Part shown: positions 14,571 to 28,480 of the stretch, one piece after another
Layout: every line of letters begins with the position of its first letter
Position numbering within the stretch: the first letter of the stretch is position 1
NCBI GenBank assembly: GCA_033675265.1
Contig: JAUJYZ010000765.1
Coordinates: 32,501-96,500 of the forward strand
Direction of reading: 5' to 3'
Source of the DNA: Actinostola sp. cb2023
Taxonomy: Eukaryota > Cnidaria > Anthozoa > Actiniaria > Actinostolidae
Length of the DNA stretch: 64,000 nucleotides
Program-made: the position numbers and the translations under genes
The notes under the pieces: model-generated
Told to the model about the DNA's origin: nothing
Databases searched by the model: none
What the model saw: the letters and a program-made list of their open reading frames with translations, nothing else

Positions 14571-16448
14571 TGTAGCTGGTTCCTGTATAAGGGAGAAGTG
14601 ATAGTTAGATAACTTCTCGGTAACTCGAAGCCTTACGATTCTGTGATATGCTATCGACGCAACGAGCTTAATATCGGCCCCTTAATATCTAAGGTTTTGA
14701 AAAGTGAAATTGAATCTGTCGAGTTTGGCCTGGGCTATTGTTCTTGCACTGCCCTACTTTCAGGCAAATTATAGAATTACATCCATTGTATATTTTTCTT
14801 TTAACTCTTTAAGTTGACAGCTGATTTTTTTCTTTTGACCCTTCACTAGAATTTTCCCTGTACATAAGCATACTATTTCATTGCGATAAACGATCTACAG
14901 TATTGTGTGGGCTTGGCACTTCATCGGCACATAGATGGTGATCCCCCGGCAACTGATTCCGTATACCATAATCTCCGTCCTAATGCCAGACGAATGCAGG
15001 ATTATATTATCTCGTGTTACTTCGCGCACTGATCTGGCAACAGTTGGGAGTGAAATTTCTTGGTGACGTGAAGTCAATTGTTTTCAAATTAAAAGCAGTG
15101 AGTAGATTTCTCAATCACTCGACTTGACTTGACCTGATGAGAAATATATTAAGCCGCAATGAATTAAAGGAATTTTAAGGATTTAAATCAGTTATTTATA
15201 CACCAGCCAGTAACCACAGGAAATTCTTGCAAATCAGAGTTCTCATGGGCGCACGAGATGCGACTACTGATGCAGCCCTGAGGTGCGTTATACCAAAACT
15301 ACTTAAATAGTTTACATTAATGCTTCAAATAGGGTCGTTTATGAAATGTCTGTCTACCACTATCACCTTGAAAACGAGCTAGAAAATCGATTTAGCAGAT
15401 TTTTTGCAACGACTTCCCCCTTTTCTACTTCTTTATCTTCAGATTAGCTTAAATTGGCAACATTATCAAAACCCTGTCAGGTACTCGTTGTCTTTGCTCT
15501 TAAAAAGTTTTCCTAATGTTTACGTTTGTGAAAAAGATACTTAGCATAATGTTTATTGAAGCGTAAATTCTTCCGGTGTTTTGAGAGGAATTGCATTATT
15601 TCTAGGGAACCGTGCGTGGGACGATGTTTAAACTACTTTTCAGAGATTTGTCATCTTACAACACTTCTCAATTGAAACAGGAAGCCCACGTGGGGAGTAC
15701 CTAACAACCATCTGATTAAATAGGTGGACGCGCTAGGCTGCCTTGAAAACCGCTTGCAATCTTAGCATATGCGAGAAGAATGCGTGAATGCATTCTACTT
15801 ATTAAGCCCCAAGGTCATCTATATTAGCAGGCACTGCCCTTGGAACCATCATATACGCAATCGCTCATTCAGTCTTGGGCAGATTTCCAGGTAGTGATTA
15901 TATACGGATAGACCTGCATTCAATACCTGGCCATAAACGTCTCGGTCAACAGACAATAGGTTTGTCAGTCGGCAGTTTTAGACGTACGGTTTTTTTACGG
16001 CTGTATTACATACCGCACTGTTGAAATATTTTAAGGTGTGACTGCATGCGAGAATTTGCGGCAATATTCAATCTATGTGGGAGAATAGACCACAACATCG
16101 ACGCCTTTTAGGTGTGGCTTGCGTGTGACTATGGTCTTTCTTTCGCCGCCGAGGGAGAGCTCCTGGAATGATTGAATATCAAATGACCGCTCAGTGACCA
16201 GACAAATTGCCCTGCATGGGAAGCCGTGGCATTCCTGAGACTGAATACAACCGAATCTTTAAATGATGTTTTAAGAGCGTTGAAGGTTAAAGTTCCAAAC
16301 AGTTGCCCAATAACTTACTAAGGGGCTACTAACAATAGCAATCTACAGTATATAAACCACGTAAGCTTGAAAAGGAAAAAAAAACCTCCAGGGTAGGGGA
16401 GGTATACGACTCAGGAAGACTGTCGGATCCTGTCCTGTCGCTTAATTA
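14571..16448. other. 5' flank of the TGF-beta gene, no gene seen
   Basis: Non-repetitive AT-rich sequence that presumably holds the promoter of the minus-strand ligand gene. A possible minus-strand acceptor (TTATACAG, near 14585) just before the ATG hints at a 5' UTR intron, which is unproven. No coding exon was recognised. Confidence 0.35.
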
Positions 16449-16750
16449 TATACACCTGTTTCATATAACGTTGTCGCGTTCATTCAACGGTGCATCATGT
16501 TGAAAACTAACAAGCGTCAAGCCAAGACCAACATTACACTGTCAGTTATATGTATGTTGAATGCTGGTTTTTATTATTATTTAAATATGGTGGTAAACAA
16601 TTGTTTCACGACATGATTTCATATCACACTTCGGTTCAACATAGAAAATAGTTCTGATTTGAAAATAATTTGCCAGCACATAAAAAGCATTCACTTCGGG
16701 TGGTAAACTTGTTGCTTTGAACGCGACAACGTTATTTGAAATAGGTGTAC
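16449..16750. mobile_element. MITE, TATACACC type, next to the satellite
   Basis: The left end TATACACCTGTTTCATATAA then CGTTGTCGCGTTCA matches the right end GAACGCGACAACGTTATTTG then AAATAGGTGTA as an inverted repeat. The interior contains CATGTTGAAAACTA, ATGTATGTTGAATG and TATGGTGGTAAAC, all building blocks of the satellite that begins a few bases downstream. Confidence 0.8.
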
Positions 16751-16754
16751 ATGT

Positions 16755-19700
16755 ACATTGATATAAAGGTACATGTACATATGCCCTGATGAAAACTATG
16801 GTGGTAAAACGTATTATTATTATTATGTACATTGTACGGTGTGCATCATGTTGAAAACTATGGTGGTAAACGTATTCAACATTGATATAAAGGTACACTG
16901 TACATGTATGTTGAATGATGTTGAAAACTATGGTGGTAAACGTATTCAACATTGTTATAAAGGTACAGTGTACATGTATGTTGAATGATGTTGAAAACTA
17001 TGGTGGTAAACGTATTCAACATTGTTAAAGGTACATGGTGGTGTACATGTATGTACAGTGTACATGTATGTTGAATGATGTTGAAAACTATGGTGGTAAA
17101 CGTATTCAACATTGTTATAAAGGTACAGTGTACATGTATGTTGAATGATGTTGAAAACTATGGTGGTAAACGTATTCAACATTGTTATAAAGGTACAGTG
17201 TACATGTATGTTGAATGATGTTGTAAAAAACTATGGTGGTAAACGTATTCAACATTGTTATAAAGGTACACTGTACATGTATGTTGAATGATGTTGAAAA
17301 CTATGGTGGTAAACGTATTCAACATTGTATATATAAGTGGTATGTATGTTTTAAACTATGGTGGTAAATAGTCAACATGTTGAATGATGATTGAAAACTT
17401 ATGGTGGTAACGTATTCAACATTGTAAAGGTACAGTGTACATGTATGTTGCATGTTGAAAACTATGGTTCGCTCGCGTATTCAACATTGGTAGCAGGTAC
17501 AGTGTACATGTATGTTGAATGATGTTGAAAACTATGGTGGTAAACGTATTCAACATTGTTATAAAGGTACAGTGTACATGTATGTTGAATGGTAAAAAAC
17601 TATGGTGGTAAACGTTTCAACATTGTGGTACAGTGTACATGTATTGAATGATGTTGAAAACTATGGTGGTAAACGTATTCAACATTGTATAAAGGTACAA
17701 CATGTATGTTGAAAGTGGAACTATGGTGGCTACGTATTCAACTCGTGAAGGTACAGTGTACATGTATGTTGAATGATTTGAAAACTATGGTGGTAAACGT
17801 ATTCACATTGTTATAAAGGTACAGTGTACATGTATGTTGAATGATGTTGAAAACTATGGTGGTAAACGTATCGTCAACATTGTTAAAGGTACAGTGTACA
17901 TGTATGTTGAATGATATTGAAAACTATGGTGGAAAACGTATTCAACATTGATATAAAGGTACAGTGTACATGAATATGTTGAATGATGTTGAAAACTATG
18001 GTGGTGGTAAACGTATTCAACATTGTTAAAGGTACACTGTACATGTATGTTGAATGATGTTGAAAACTATGGTGGTAAACGTATTCAACATTGTTAAAGG
18101 TACAGTGTACATGTATGTTGAATGATGTTGAAAACTATGGTGGTAAACGTATTCAACATTGTTATAAAGGTACAGTGTACATGTATGTTGAATGATGTTG
18201 AAAACTATGGTGGTAAACGTATTCAACATTGTTGATGTTGAAAACTATGGTGGTAAACGTCAACATTCAACCTTGTTGTTATAAAGTGTACAGTGTACAC
18301 ACTGTACATGTATGTTGAATGATGTTGAAAACTATGGTGGTAAACGTATTCAACATTGTTATAAAGGTACAGTGTACATGTAGGTGTTGAATGATGTTGA
18401 AAAAAACTATGGTGGTAAACGTATTCAACATTGTTAAAGGTACACTGTACATGTATGTTGAATGATGTTGAAAACTATGGTGGTAAACGTATTCAACATT
18501 GTTATAAAGGTACACTGTACATGTATGTTGAATGATGTTGAAAACTATGGTGGTAAACGTATTCAACATTGTTATAAAGGTACAGTGTACATGTATGTTG
18601 AATGATGTTGAAAACTATGGTGGTAAACGTATTCAACATTGTTAAAGGTACACTGTACATGTATGTTGAATGATGTTGAAAACTATGGTGGTAAACGTAT
18701 TCAACATTGTTATAAAGGTACACTGTACATGTACATGTATGTTGAATGATGTTGAAAACTATGGTGGTAAACGTATTCAACATTGTTATAAAGGTACAGT
18801 GTACATGTATGTTGAATGATGTTGAAAACTATGGTGGTAAACGTATTCAACATTGTTATAAAGGTACACTGTACATGTATGTTGAATGATGTTGAAAACT
18901 ATGGTGGTAAACGTATTCAACATTGATATAAAGGTACAGTGTACATGTATGTTGAATGATGTTGAAAACTATGGTGGTAAACGTATTCAACATTGTTATA
19001 AAGGTACAGTGTACATGTATGTTGAATGATGTTGAAAACTATGGTGGTAAACGTATTCAACATTGTTAAAGGTACAGTGTACATGTATGTTGAATGATGT
19101 TGAAAACTATGGTGGTAAACGTATTCAACATTGATATAAAGGTACAGTGTACATGTATGTTGAATGATGTTGAAAACTATGGTGGTGGTAAACGTATTCA
19201 ACATTGTTATAAAGGTACAGTGTACATGTATGTTGAATGATGTTGAAAACTATGGTGGTAAACGTATTCAACATTGTTATAAAGGTACAGTGTACATGTA
19301 TGTTGAATGATGTTGAAAACTATGGTGGTAAACGTATTCAACATTGTTATAAAGGTACAGTGTACATGTATGTTGAATGATGTTGAAAACTATGGTGGTA
19401 AACGTATTCAACATTGTTATAAAGGTACAGTGTACATGTATGTTGAATGATGTTGAAAACTATGGTGGTAAACGTATTCAACATTGTTATAAAGGTACAG
19501 TGTACATGTATGTTGAATGATGTTGAAAACTATGGTGGTAAACGTATTCAACATTGTTATAAAGGTACAGTGTACATGTATGTTGAATGATGTTGAAAAC
19601 TATGGTGGTAAACGTATTCAACATTGTTATAAAGGTACAGTGTACATGTATGTTGAATGATGTTGAAAACTATGGTGGTAAACGTATTCAACATTGTTAT

Positions 19701-22700
19701 AAAGGTACAGTGTACATGTATGTTGAATGATGTTGAAAACTATGGTGGTAAACGTATTCAACATTGTTAAAGGTACACTGTACATGTATGTTGAATGATG
19801 TTGAAAACTATGGTGGTAAACGTAAACGTATTCAACACTATGATATAAAGGTCAACAGTGTACATGTATGTTGAATGATGTTGAAAACTATGGTGGTAAA
19901 CGTATTCAACATTGTTATAAAGGTACAGTGTACATGTATGTTGAATGATGTTGAAAACTATGGTGGTAAACGTATTCAACATTGTTAAAGGTACAGTGTA
20001 CATGTATGTTGAATGATGTTGAAAACTATGGTGGTAAACGTATTCAACATTGTTTAAAGGTACAGTGTACATGTATGTTGAATGATGTTGAAAACTATGG
20101 TGGTAAACGTATTCAACATTGTTAAAGGTACAGTGTACATGTATGTTGAATGATGTTGAAAACTATGGTGTAAACGTAAACGTATTCAACATTGTTATAA
20201 AGGTACAGTGTACATGTATGTTGAATGATGTTGAAAACTATGGTGGTAAACGTATTCAACATTGTTATAAAGGTACAGTGTACATGTATGTTGAATGATG
20301 ATGTTGAAAACTATGGTGGTAAACGTATTCAACATTGTTAAAGGTACAGTGTACATGTATGTTGAATGATGTTGAAAACTATGGTGGTAAACGTATTCAA
20401 CATTGTTAAAGGTACAGTGTACATGTATGTTGAATGATGTTGAAAACTATGGTGGTAAACGTATTCAACATTGTTATAAAGGTACAGTGTACATGTATGT
20501 TGAATGATGTTGAAAACTATGGTGGTAAACGTATTCAACATTGTTATAAAGGTACAGTGTACATGTATGTTGAATGATGTTGAAAACTATGGTGGTAAAC
20601 GTATTCAACATTGTTAAAGGTACAGTGTACATGTATGTTGAATGATGTTGAAAACTATGGTGGTAAACGTATTCAACATTGTTAAAGGTACAGTGTACAT
20701 GTATGTTGAATGATGTTGAAAACTATGGTGGTAAACGTATTCAACATTGTTATAAAGGTACAGTGTACATGTATGTTGAATGATGTTGAAAACTATGGTG
20801 GTAAACGTATTCAACATTTTATAAAGGTACAGTGTACATGTATGTTGAATGATGTTGAAAACTATGGTGGTAAACGTATTCAACATTGTTATAAAGGTAC
20901 AGTGTACATGTATGTTGAATGATGTTGAAAACTATGGTGGTAAACGTATTCAACATTGTTATAAAGGTACAGTGTACATGTATGTTGAATGATGTTGAAA
21001 ACTATGGTGGTAAACGTATTCAACATTGTTATAAAGGTACAGTGTACATGTATGTTGAATGATGTTGAAAACTATGGTGGTAAACGTATTCAACATTGTT
21101 AAAGGTACACTGTACATGTATGTTGAATGATGTTGAAAACTATGGTGGTAAACGTATTCAACATTGTTAAAGGTACACTGTACATGTATGTTGAATGATG
21201 TTGAAAACTATGGTGGTAAACGTATTCAACATTGTTATAAAGGTACAGTGTACATGTATGTTGAATGATGTTGAAAACTATGGTGGTAAACGTATTCAAC
21301 ATTGTTATAAAGGGTACAGTGTACATGTATGTTGAATGATGTTGAAAACTATGGTGGTAAACGTATTCAACATTGATATAAAGGTACAGTGTACATGTAT
21401 GTTGAATGATGTTGAAAACTATGGTGGTAAACGTATTCAACATTGTTATAAAGGTACAGTGTACATGTATGTTGAATGATGTTGAAAACTATGGTGGTAA
21501 ACGTATTCAACATTGTTGAAGGTACACTGTACATGTATGTTGAATGTAAATGTTGTTAAAAAACTATGGTGGTAAACGTATTCAACATTGTTAAAGGTAC
21601 ACTGTACATGTATGTTGAATGATGTTGAAAACTATGGTGGTAAACGTATTCAACATTGTTATAAAGGTACAGTGTACATGTATGTTGAATGATGTTGAAA
21701 ACTATGGTGGTAAACGTATTCAACATTGTTATAAAGGTACAGTGTACATGTATGTTGAATGATGTTGAAAACTATGGTGGTAAACGTATTCAACATTGTT
21801 ATAAAGGTACAGTGTACATGTATGTTGAATGATGTTGAAAAAACTATGGTGGTAAACGTATTCAACATTGTATAAAGGTACAGTGTACATGTATGTATGT
21901 TGAAAAATGATGTTGAAAACTATGGTGGTAAACGTATTCAACATTGTTATAAAGGTACACTGTACATGTATGTTGAATGATGTTGAAAACTATGGTGGTA
22001 AACGTATTCAACATTGTTAAAGGTACACTGTACATGTATGTTGAATGATGTTGAAAACTATGGTGGTAAACGTATTCAACATTGTTATAAAGGTACAGTG
22101 TACATGTATGTTGAATGATGTTGAAAACTATGGTGGTAAACGTATTCAACATTGTTAAAGGTACAGTGTACATGTATGTTGAATGATGTTGAAAACTATG
22201 GTGGTAAACGTATTCAACATTGTTATAAAGGTACAGTGTACATGTATGTTGAATGATGTTGAAAACTATGGTGGTAAACGTATTCAACATTGTTATAAAG
22301 GTACAGTGTACATGTATGTTGAATGATGTTGAAAACTATGGTGGTAAACGTATTCAACATTGTTATAAAGGTACAGTGTACATGTATGTTGAATGATGTT
22401 GAAAACTATGGTGGTAAACGTATTCAACATTGTTAAAGGTACACTGTACATGTATGTTGAATGATGTTGAAAACTATGGTGGTAAACGTATTCAACATTG
22501 TATAAAGGTACACTGTACATGTATGTTGAATGATGTTGAAAACTATGGTGGTAAACGTATTCAACATTGTTAAAGGTACAGTGTACATGTATGTTGAATG
22601 ATGTTGAAAACTATGGTGGTAAACGTATTCAACATTGTTATAAAGGTACAGTGTACATGTATGTTGAATGATGTTGAAAACTATGGTGGTAAACGTATTC

Positions 22701-24432
22701 AACATTGTTATAAAGGTACAGTGTACATGTATGTTGAATGATGTTGAAAACTATGGTGGTAAACGTATTCAACATTGTTATAAAGGTACAGTGTACATGT
22801 ATGTTGAATGATGTTGAAAACTATGGTGGTAAACGTATTCAACATTGTTAAAGGTACAGTGTACATGTATGTTGAATGATGTTGAAAACTATGGTGGTAA
22901 ACGTATTCAACATTGTTAAAGGTACAGTGTACATGTATGTTGAATGATGTTGAAAACTATGGTGGTAAACGTATTCAACATTGTTATAAAGGTACAGTGT
23001 ACATGTATGTTGAATGATGTTGAAAACTATGGTGGTAAACGTATTCAACATTGTTATAAAGGTACAGTGTACATGTATGTTGAATGATGTTGAAAACTAT
23101 GGTGGTAAACGTATTCAACATTGTTATAAAGGTACAGTGTACATGTATGTTGAATGATGTTGAAAACTATGGTGGTAAACGTATTCAACATTGTTATAAA
23201 GGTACAGTGTACATGTATGTTGAATGATGTTGAAAACTATGGTGGTAAACGTATTCAACATTGTTATAAAGGTACAGTGTACATGTATGTTGAATGATGT
23301 TGAAAACTATGGTGGTAAACGTATTCAACATTGTTTGTTAGTGTACATGTATGTTGAATGATGTTGAAAACTAGGTAAACGTATTCACATTGTAAAGGTA
23401 CAGTGTACATGTATGTTGAATGATGTTGAAAACTATGGTGGTAAACGTATTCAACATTGTATAAAGGTACAGTGTACATGTATGTTGAATGATGTTGAAA
23501 ACTATGGTGGTAAACGTATTCAACATTGTTATAAAGGTACAGTGTACATGTATGTTGAATGATGTTGAAAACTATGGTGGTATAAAAACGTATTCAACAT
23601 TGAATATAAAGGTACAGTGTACATGTATGTTGAATGATGTTGAAAACTATGGTGGTAAACGTATTCAACATTGTTATAAAGGTACAGTGTACATGTATGT
23701 TGAATGATGTTGAAAACTATGGTGGTAAACGTATTCAACATTGATATAAAGGTACAGTGTACATGTATGTTGAATGATGTTGAAAACTATGGTGGTAAAC
23801 GTATTCAACATTGTTATAAAGGTACAGTGTACATGTATGTTGAATGATGATGTTGAAAACTATGGTGGTAAACGTATTCAACATTGTTATAAAGGTACAG
23901 TGTACATGTATGTTGAATGATGTTGAAAACTATGGTGGTAAACGTATTCAACATTGTTATAAAGGTACAGTGTACATGTATGTTGAATGATGTTGAAAAC
24001 TATGGTGGTAAACGTATTCAACATTGTTATAAAGGTACAGTGTACATGTATGTTGAATGATGTTGAAAACTATGGTGGTAAACGTATTCAACATTGTGAA
24101 TATAAAGGTACAGTGTACATGTATGTTGAATGATGTTGAAAACTATGGTGGTAAACGTATTCAACATTGTTTAAAGGTACAGTGTACATGTATGTTGAAT
24201 GATGTTGAAAACTATGGTGGTAAACGTATTCAACATTGTTAAAGGTACAGTGTACATGTATGTTGAATGATGTTGAAAACTATGGTGGTAAACGTATTCA
24301 ACATTGTTAAAGGTACAGTGTACATGTATGTTGAATGATGTTGAAAACTATGGTGGTAAAACGTATTCAACATTGATATAAAGGTACACTGTACATGTAT
24401 GTTGAATGATGTTGAAAACTATGGTGGTAAAC
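16755..24432. repeat. 70-bp satellite array, about 110 copies
   Basis: The unit is GTTGAATGATGTTGAAAACT, ATGGTGGTAAACGTATTCAA, CATTGTTATAAAGGTACAGT, GTACATGTAT (70 bp), with a 68-bp form lacking two bases (GTTAAAGG) and a C/G variant in GTACA(C/G)TGTAC. About 19200-19760 is nearly perfect and 17220-18010 is strongly degraded. ATGTTGAA and TTCAACAT inside each unit can pair as a hairpin, and TGTACATGTA adds palindromic sequence. Seventy is not a multiple of three, so the repeated 70-100 residue minus-strand frames (MLNTFTTIVFN...) are by-products and not genes. Confidence 0.97.
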
Positions 24433-24620
24433 TCGTGTTGTGACTCGAAAACAAAAGAAATCAGTGAAGTAAACAAAGTCAACCCTCATTCAACGTATCG
24501 ATTGAACATTGCTGAATAGTGTTGAAAAGGGGTGGCAAACGCGTCAACATCGGCATTCAACGAAATAAATTTAAGTTGAACGATGTTGAAACCGTTTGCC
24601 GGAGGCCTTTATAGAATGAT
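24433..24620. repeat. Diverged satellite-like units at the right edge
   Basis: TGTTGAAAAGGGGTGGCAAA then CGCGTCAACATCGGCATTCA, and GTTGAACGATGTTGAAACCG, follow the same GTTGAA...GTGG.AAACG...TCAACAT layout as the satellite but with many changes. They may be old units or the element the satellite grew from. Confidence 0.5.
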
Positions 24621-24879
24621 CTAAAGGTCAAATACAGACTGCTAGTACATTGACTGCATAAAACGGATGGTGTAATTTTAACAGTGCAACGTTGTGAAAG
24701 AGTTGACAACTTGATACTGGCCCCTGGTGTTCCGTACTGGTCAGTTAACATAAATAGCTTACAGTTCGTGTAACGATACTGACGCAAACTGAAAATCGAA
24801 CTCTTGAACAGCTATTGTTGGAAACAGTAGTAAATTCTATTAGCAACGAAAGCGCTGGTATCTATCGTAAATAATGAAT

Positions 24880-25333
24880 TATTGCATAATCGTTGCATAA
24901 TCGTTGGCGGGTTCAACATCATGAAAGTTATGAGGAATTCTGGGAAATTCAAACTCTCAATTGAACTGTAGGTCCTGTAGTTTTTTATCTTTTAATCTAT
25001 GTTGTAATGTTTTTACATCATATATCATCTCCTGTTTCGTCTCGTTGTGTAATAGCTATAAATAGTGTATTTACCATTTGTAAATCTCTCCATTACCTGA
25101 AGAAGGCTAGTCTGGCTAGCCGAAATATAGTCACCAAAAATACTGATATACGTAGCATTGGTCTTTGCTGAGTCCTTGGACCACTTGCTTCATTTACTTC
25201 TCGAGTTCTCAAATAACACCGTCAAATCATCGACCTTTTTATCCAGACTTGTAGGATCTTAGTTAAATAGCTCATATAAAAAAATACGAGAACGTTGAAT
25301 AAATCTGCATGTAGTGTGGCTCGTGAACTTGCG
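24880..25333. mobile_element. Interrupted copy of the TATATAGCTAATT MITE
   Basis: The parts before about 24960 (TGCATAATCGTT, CTGGGAAATT) and after about 25200 (CTCAAATAACACCGTCAAAT through ATCTGCATGTAGTGTGGC) match the complete element at 56360-56613. The 240 bp between is absent from that copy and carries CTGAAGAAGGCTAGTCTGGC then TAGCCGAAA, so a second element seems to have inserted here. Confidence 0.6.
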
Positions 25334-25758
25334 TAGCCTCCCCCGCAGGCTTTTTTAGGGGTCGTGGAATGCGTGACGGCCCCTAAAAAAGGATTGTCTT
25401 AAACGACACTGTAATATTTTCTTGATTCCCCATCAAGCATGATAGCGTTTTTTAAATGATCCGCCCTCGGTGGTGTGATCAGACTGAACTATCACGATCC
25501 CACCGCCACCAATACCGTGGTATTTACTTGCGCTCTCGTGGAGCTTGAGTCTGAAGAGAGAAGAAAACCGCCAATTCTTGGAACTGTTGTATTGTAAAAT
25601 AAATACTACTGACAAGTTTGTCTGTCTAGTGAATACGGAACTAGTATAACTTTATTGAAACACGAAAGGCATCGTTGAGCTGGGATGCTCATTCCAAAGA
25701 TGTACGTGTATCTAGAATATTGACTGATTGTCAGTCTTAGCCGCCAAAGCAAACCAAC

Positions 25759-26000
25759 ACACAGTCATTCTCAAAAACTCAGGTTGTCCAAGACTGCAAT
25801 ATATACTACAATGAAGTCACGTGATTCATTATGTTTTCAATTTCTGCGCGCGAAACTGCGAGATCAGTGACACCAGCGCCATTACATTCAGTTGTACTTT
25901 TGCATCTCAAAGAGGAAATTGAAAACATAATGAATCACGTGACTTTATTGTAGTATTGTAGTCTTTTCATCTGGACAACCTTTTTGAGAATGACTGTATA
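25759..26000. mobile_element. MITE, ACAGTCATTCTCAAAA type (copy 1)
   Basis: Ends ACAGTCATTCTCAAAA and TTTTTGAGAATGACTGTATA are inverted. The arms continue with GGTTGTCCA, CTACAAT and GTCACGTGATTCATTATG. A second copy lies at 35719-35964. Confidence 0.85.
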
Positions 26001-28480
26001 ACGATTAGAACTGACTTAGAGTTCACTTAACTCAATTATTTTAGGTAACGTTACCAGAAATAAAGCCTGATTTTCAGACGGTCCGTGGTCCTAGACCGCC
26101 CCCAAAATATGTTTTTTTATAAATGCAAAATTAATTTTAATCTCGATTCCATTAAGTAGTATAAATATCATCAGACCGTTTTAACTTTACTCGGGCTAAA
26201 GATAGCTCTCAAATGTTTTACACAACGGTTAAAACACAACAGATAGATAGATAGATAGCACTTCCCGTGAACGCAAGATGAAGCAATTTCTGCTCACTTG
26301 TCGGCTCAGTTTCACGCTGTACGATGCATGCTAACTATAAAGGTCATTCTATTTTTGCCCAATATCTAGACCCACTTTTAGGTTTGAATCTTCCGCTTTG
26401 ACTTCTATCACTACCTTGCATGTATAGAATTGGCCAAGGCTCTGACAAATGCGCAAAATAAGCAATAAATATTATTATTATTATTATTTTAAAAATGACA
26501 CTACGTATGCCACGTGTTTATGGCAGAGCGAGCATCATGATTCAGTTCGGTTGTCAGAAACGTGCACTGACATTGCTCCAAATTCACGCTGTTATTTCAC
26601 GACCGCTATCAGTCAAGCCACATCAGCAAGGTTATTTTGTAAACCGGCGGCTGTGTGGCCACAGGTGCTATTAACATAGACACGGCTGCTTCGATGTTGA
26701 AATAGATTGGCTCCCATTTCCTGAATCGATCCTCAGTGAAACCTGTGATTATATAAAACGTTTCCTACGTGTTCTCCGCGGTGGCTGCCCCCCAACTGCT
26801 CTGGAACGAATTTCTCCTGGAAATTAGGAAATCCACTAATCTCGACTGTTCTAAAACAAAGTTAAAAACACTTCCTTTTTAAAATTTATGCTCAGTTGAT
26901 TTTCTGCTCAATCAGTTTCTGAAAGTATATAAACTGTATTTTTGAGAGTATTCTAAAAGTAAAAGCTATGAATATATATATATATATATATTTATAGGCA
27001 GTATATAGAAGTAGATTGGAGCATCAATATATATATATATATTTTTTCCTTCCTTTTCTATTTTGTACTCGTTCTATACTATATACATGTAATCTGTAAT
27101 CTATTTGTATTTTGTATTATTGTTTTTTTTAGCTTGCTAGTTAAAATAATTGTAATATATATCGATGTGAGCCCCCTAGATAAGCTACGTTGCTTCTGGG
27201 GCAAACGTTAAGTTAAATATATGCTTAAATAAATAAAATAAAGCTTTGAAACTCACATGGAGTGTTGCTTGTTGTGTAATTTTGCCCTGGTAGCGGTTTC
27301 AGCACTTTTAGCCCCTTTTAGCTGCCAATGTGTTCCTCCACACATGCGTTTCCTTCTTTCTGTGGCTTCTGCCAGAGGATAGACACTATAGTCCATCCGT
27401 ATTGTAAGTAACAATAGAATTTTCGGCGAGTGTTCGGAGCCCGACGATTTCGATATTATGACCTTTACATTTCACCCGATGTTTCTCCGATGTCGCGAGG
27501 ATGATATGATTTCGGCGACTTTCGTGACCTTTCGTCAGTTGTCGACTGTCCTCGTATATGTGACTTTCCATGTGCTTCGTTCTTTGTTGGTAAATTCTCA
27601 TATTAATTAGCTATTATATAATGACTTCACGCTATTTTATACAGCTAATCAGGAACAGCTTTCAGCAAATGTGTTTAACTAATTGGGAAACATTTCAGGA
27701 ATTTTCACGCTCTACAAAAACTTTCTTGCAGAAAGACACAGGGGCGAAGCCAGGATTTTTTTCGGAGTGACGCACAATTGTGACCGATTTCACCGTCGCG
27801 CTCAAGTCAAAGTTCGACTTGTTATTTTCATCAACCTCGTCCCCAGGGCCATCCGCGTGTTACCCCCGACAAATGTCGCGGATGGCCCTGGGGACGAGGT
27901 TGTATTTTCATCTCCTTCGTGCAGGCAGTAAATTGTAAACATTTGGGTTTGCTGCTCCCTCGACGGATCGCTCGAACAATTTCTTCCCTCAGTTGTCTTC
28001 TTCTTACTCTTTCAGGGGTATGTATTTTCGCTAACACGCTCTAATGGCGCTGAAACGCCGTCACAACATCGAAAGTAGTAAAACACATTAGTGAAAAAAA
28101 GTTTTATTATCAACGAATTTTTTTGAAAAAATGCGGAGGGATGATTTAAAGCCACATACTATTAACTGTAAATATGCAAATAAAACGGGTACTTACTTCG
28201 CATTTTATTGACCTAAATAAATCTATCTGTTGCTTCGCTAAAGGAACTTCAATTCTTGTTTCCACATAATAGCGCACGATCATAGTGGACTACAGTATTT
28301 CTTTCTATTAAATTCTTTATGCGAATTATTCAACATCGCTCTGATCAAAAAGTTTGAATTCTGTGATCTTCTGTATCAGTCCGTGGGCGTGCCAGGCAAT
28401 GGCGCCACTTCTTGTCTGGTACCGCAAAAACAATCACTTTCATTGTATGTGGGGTTTATTTCCAGGCATAATTTTGAGCA
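26001..28480. other. Gene-free stretch with small repeats
   Basis: Contains GATA repeats (26241-26257), AT dinucleotide runs (about 26961-26983 and 27028-27043) and a perfect hairpin at 27832-27902. No exon was recognised; open frames are short and unlike known families. Confidence 0.35.
27832..27902. repeat. Perfect 26-bp-arm hairpin
   Basis: CAACCTCGTCCCCAGGGCCA then TCCGCG is followed 19 bases later by its exact complement ending GGGGACGAGGTTG. Likely a tiny palindromic MITE. Confidence 0.75.

Noticed and set aside
16581..24242. Repeated 60-140 residue minus-strand frames starting MLNTFTTIVFN
   Set aside because: The 70-bp unit is not a multiple of three, so the same protein cannot continue from unit to unit; frames end at unit indels.
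25097..25132. Hammerhead-ribozyme-like core (CTGAAGA, 6-bp stem, GAAA, then GTC)
   Set aside because: Stem II and a minimal stem III can be drawn, but the bases needed for stem I (around 25091-25096 and 25133-25138) do not pair. An Infernal search with the hammerhead models would settle it.
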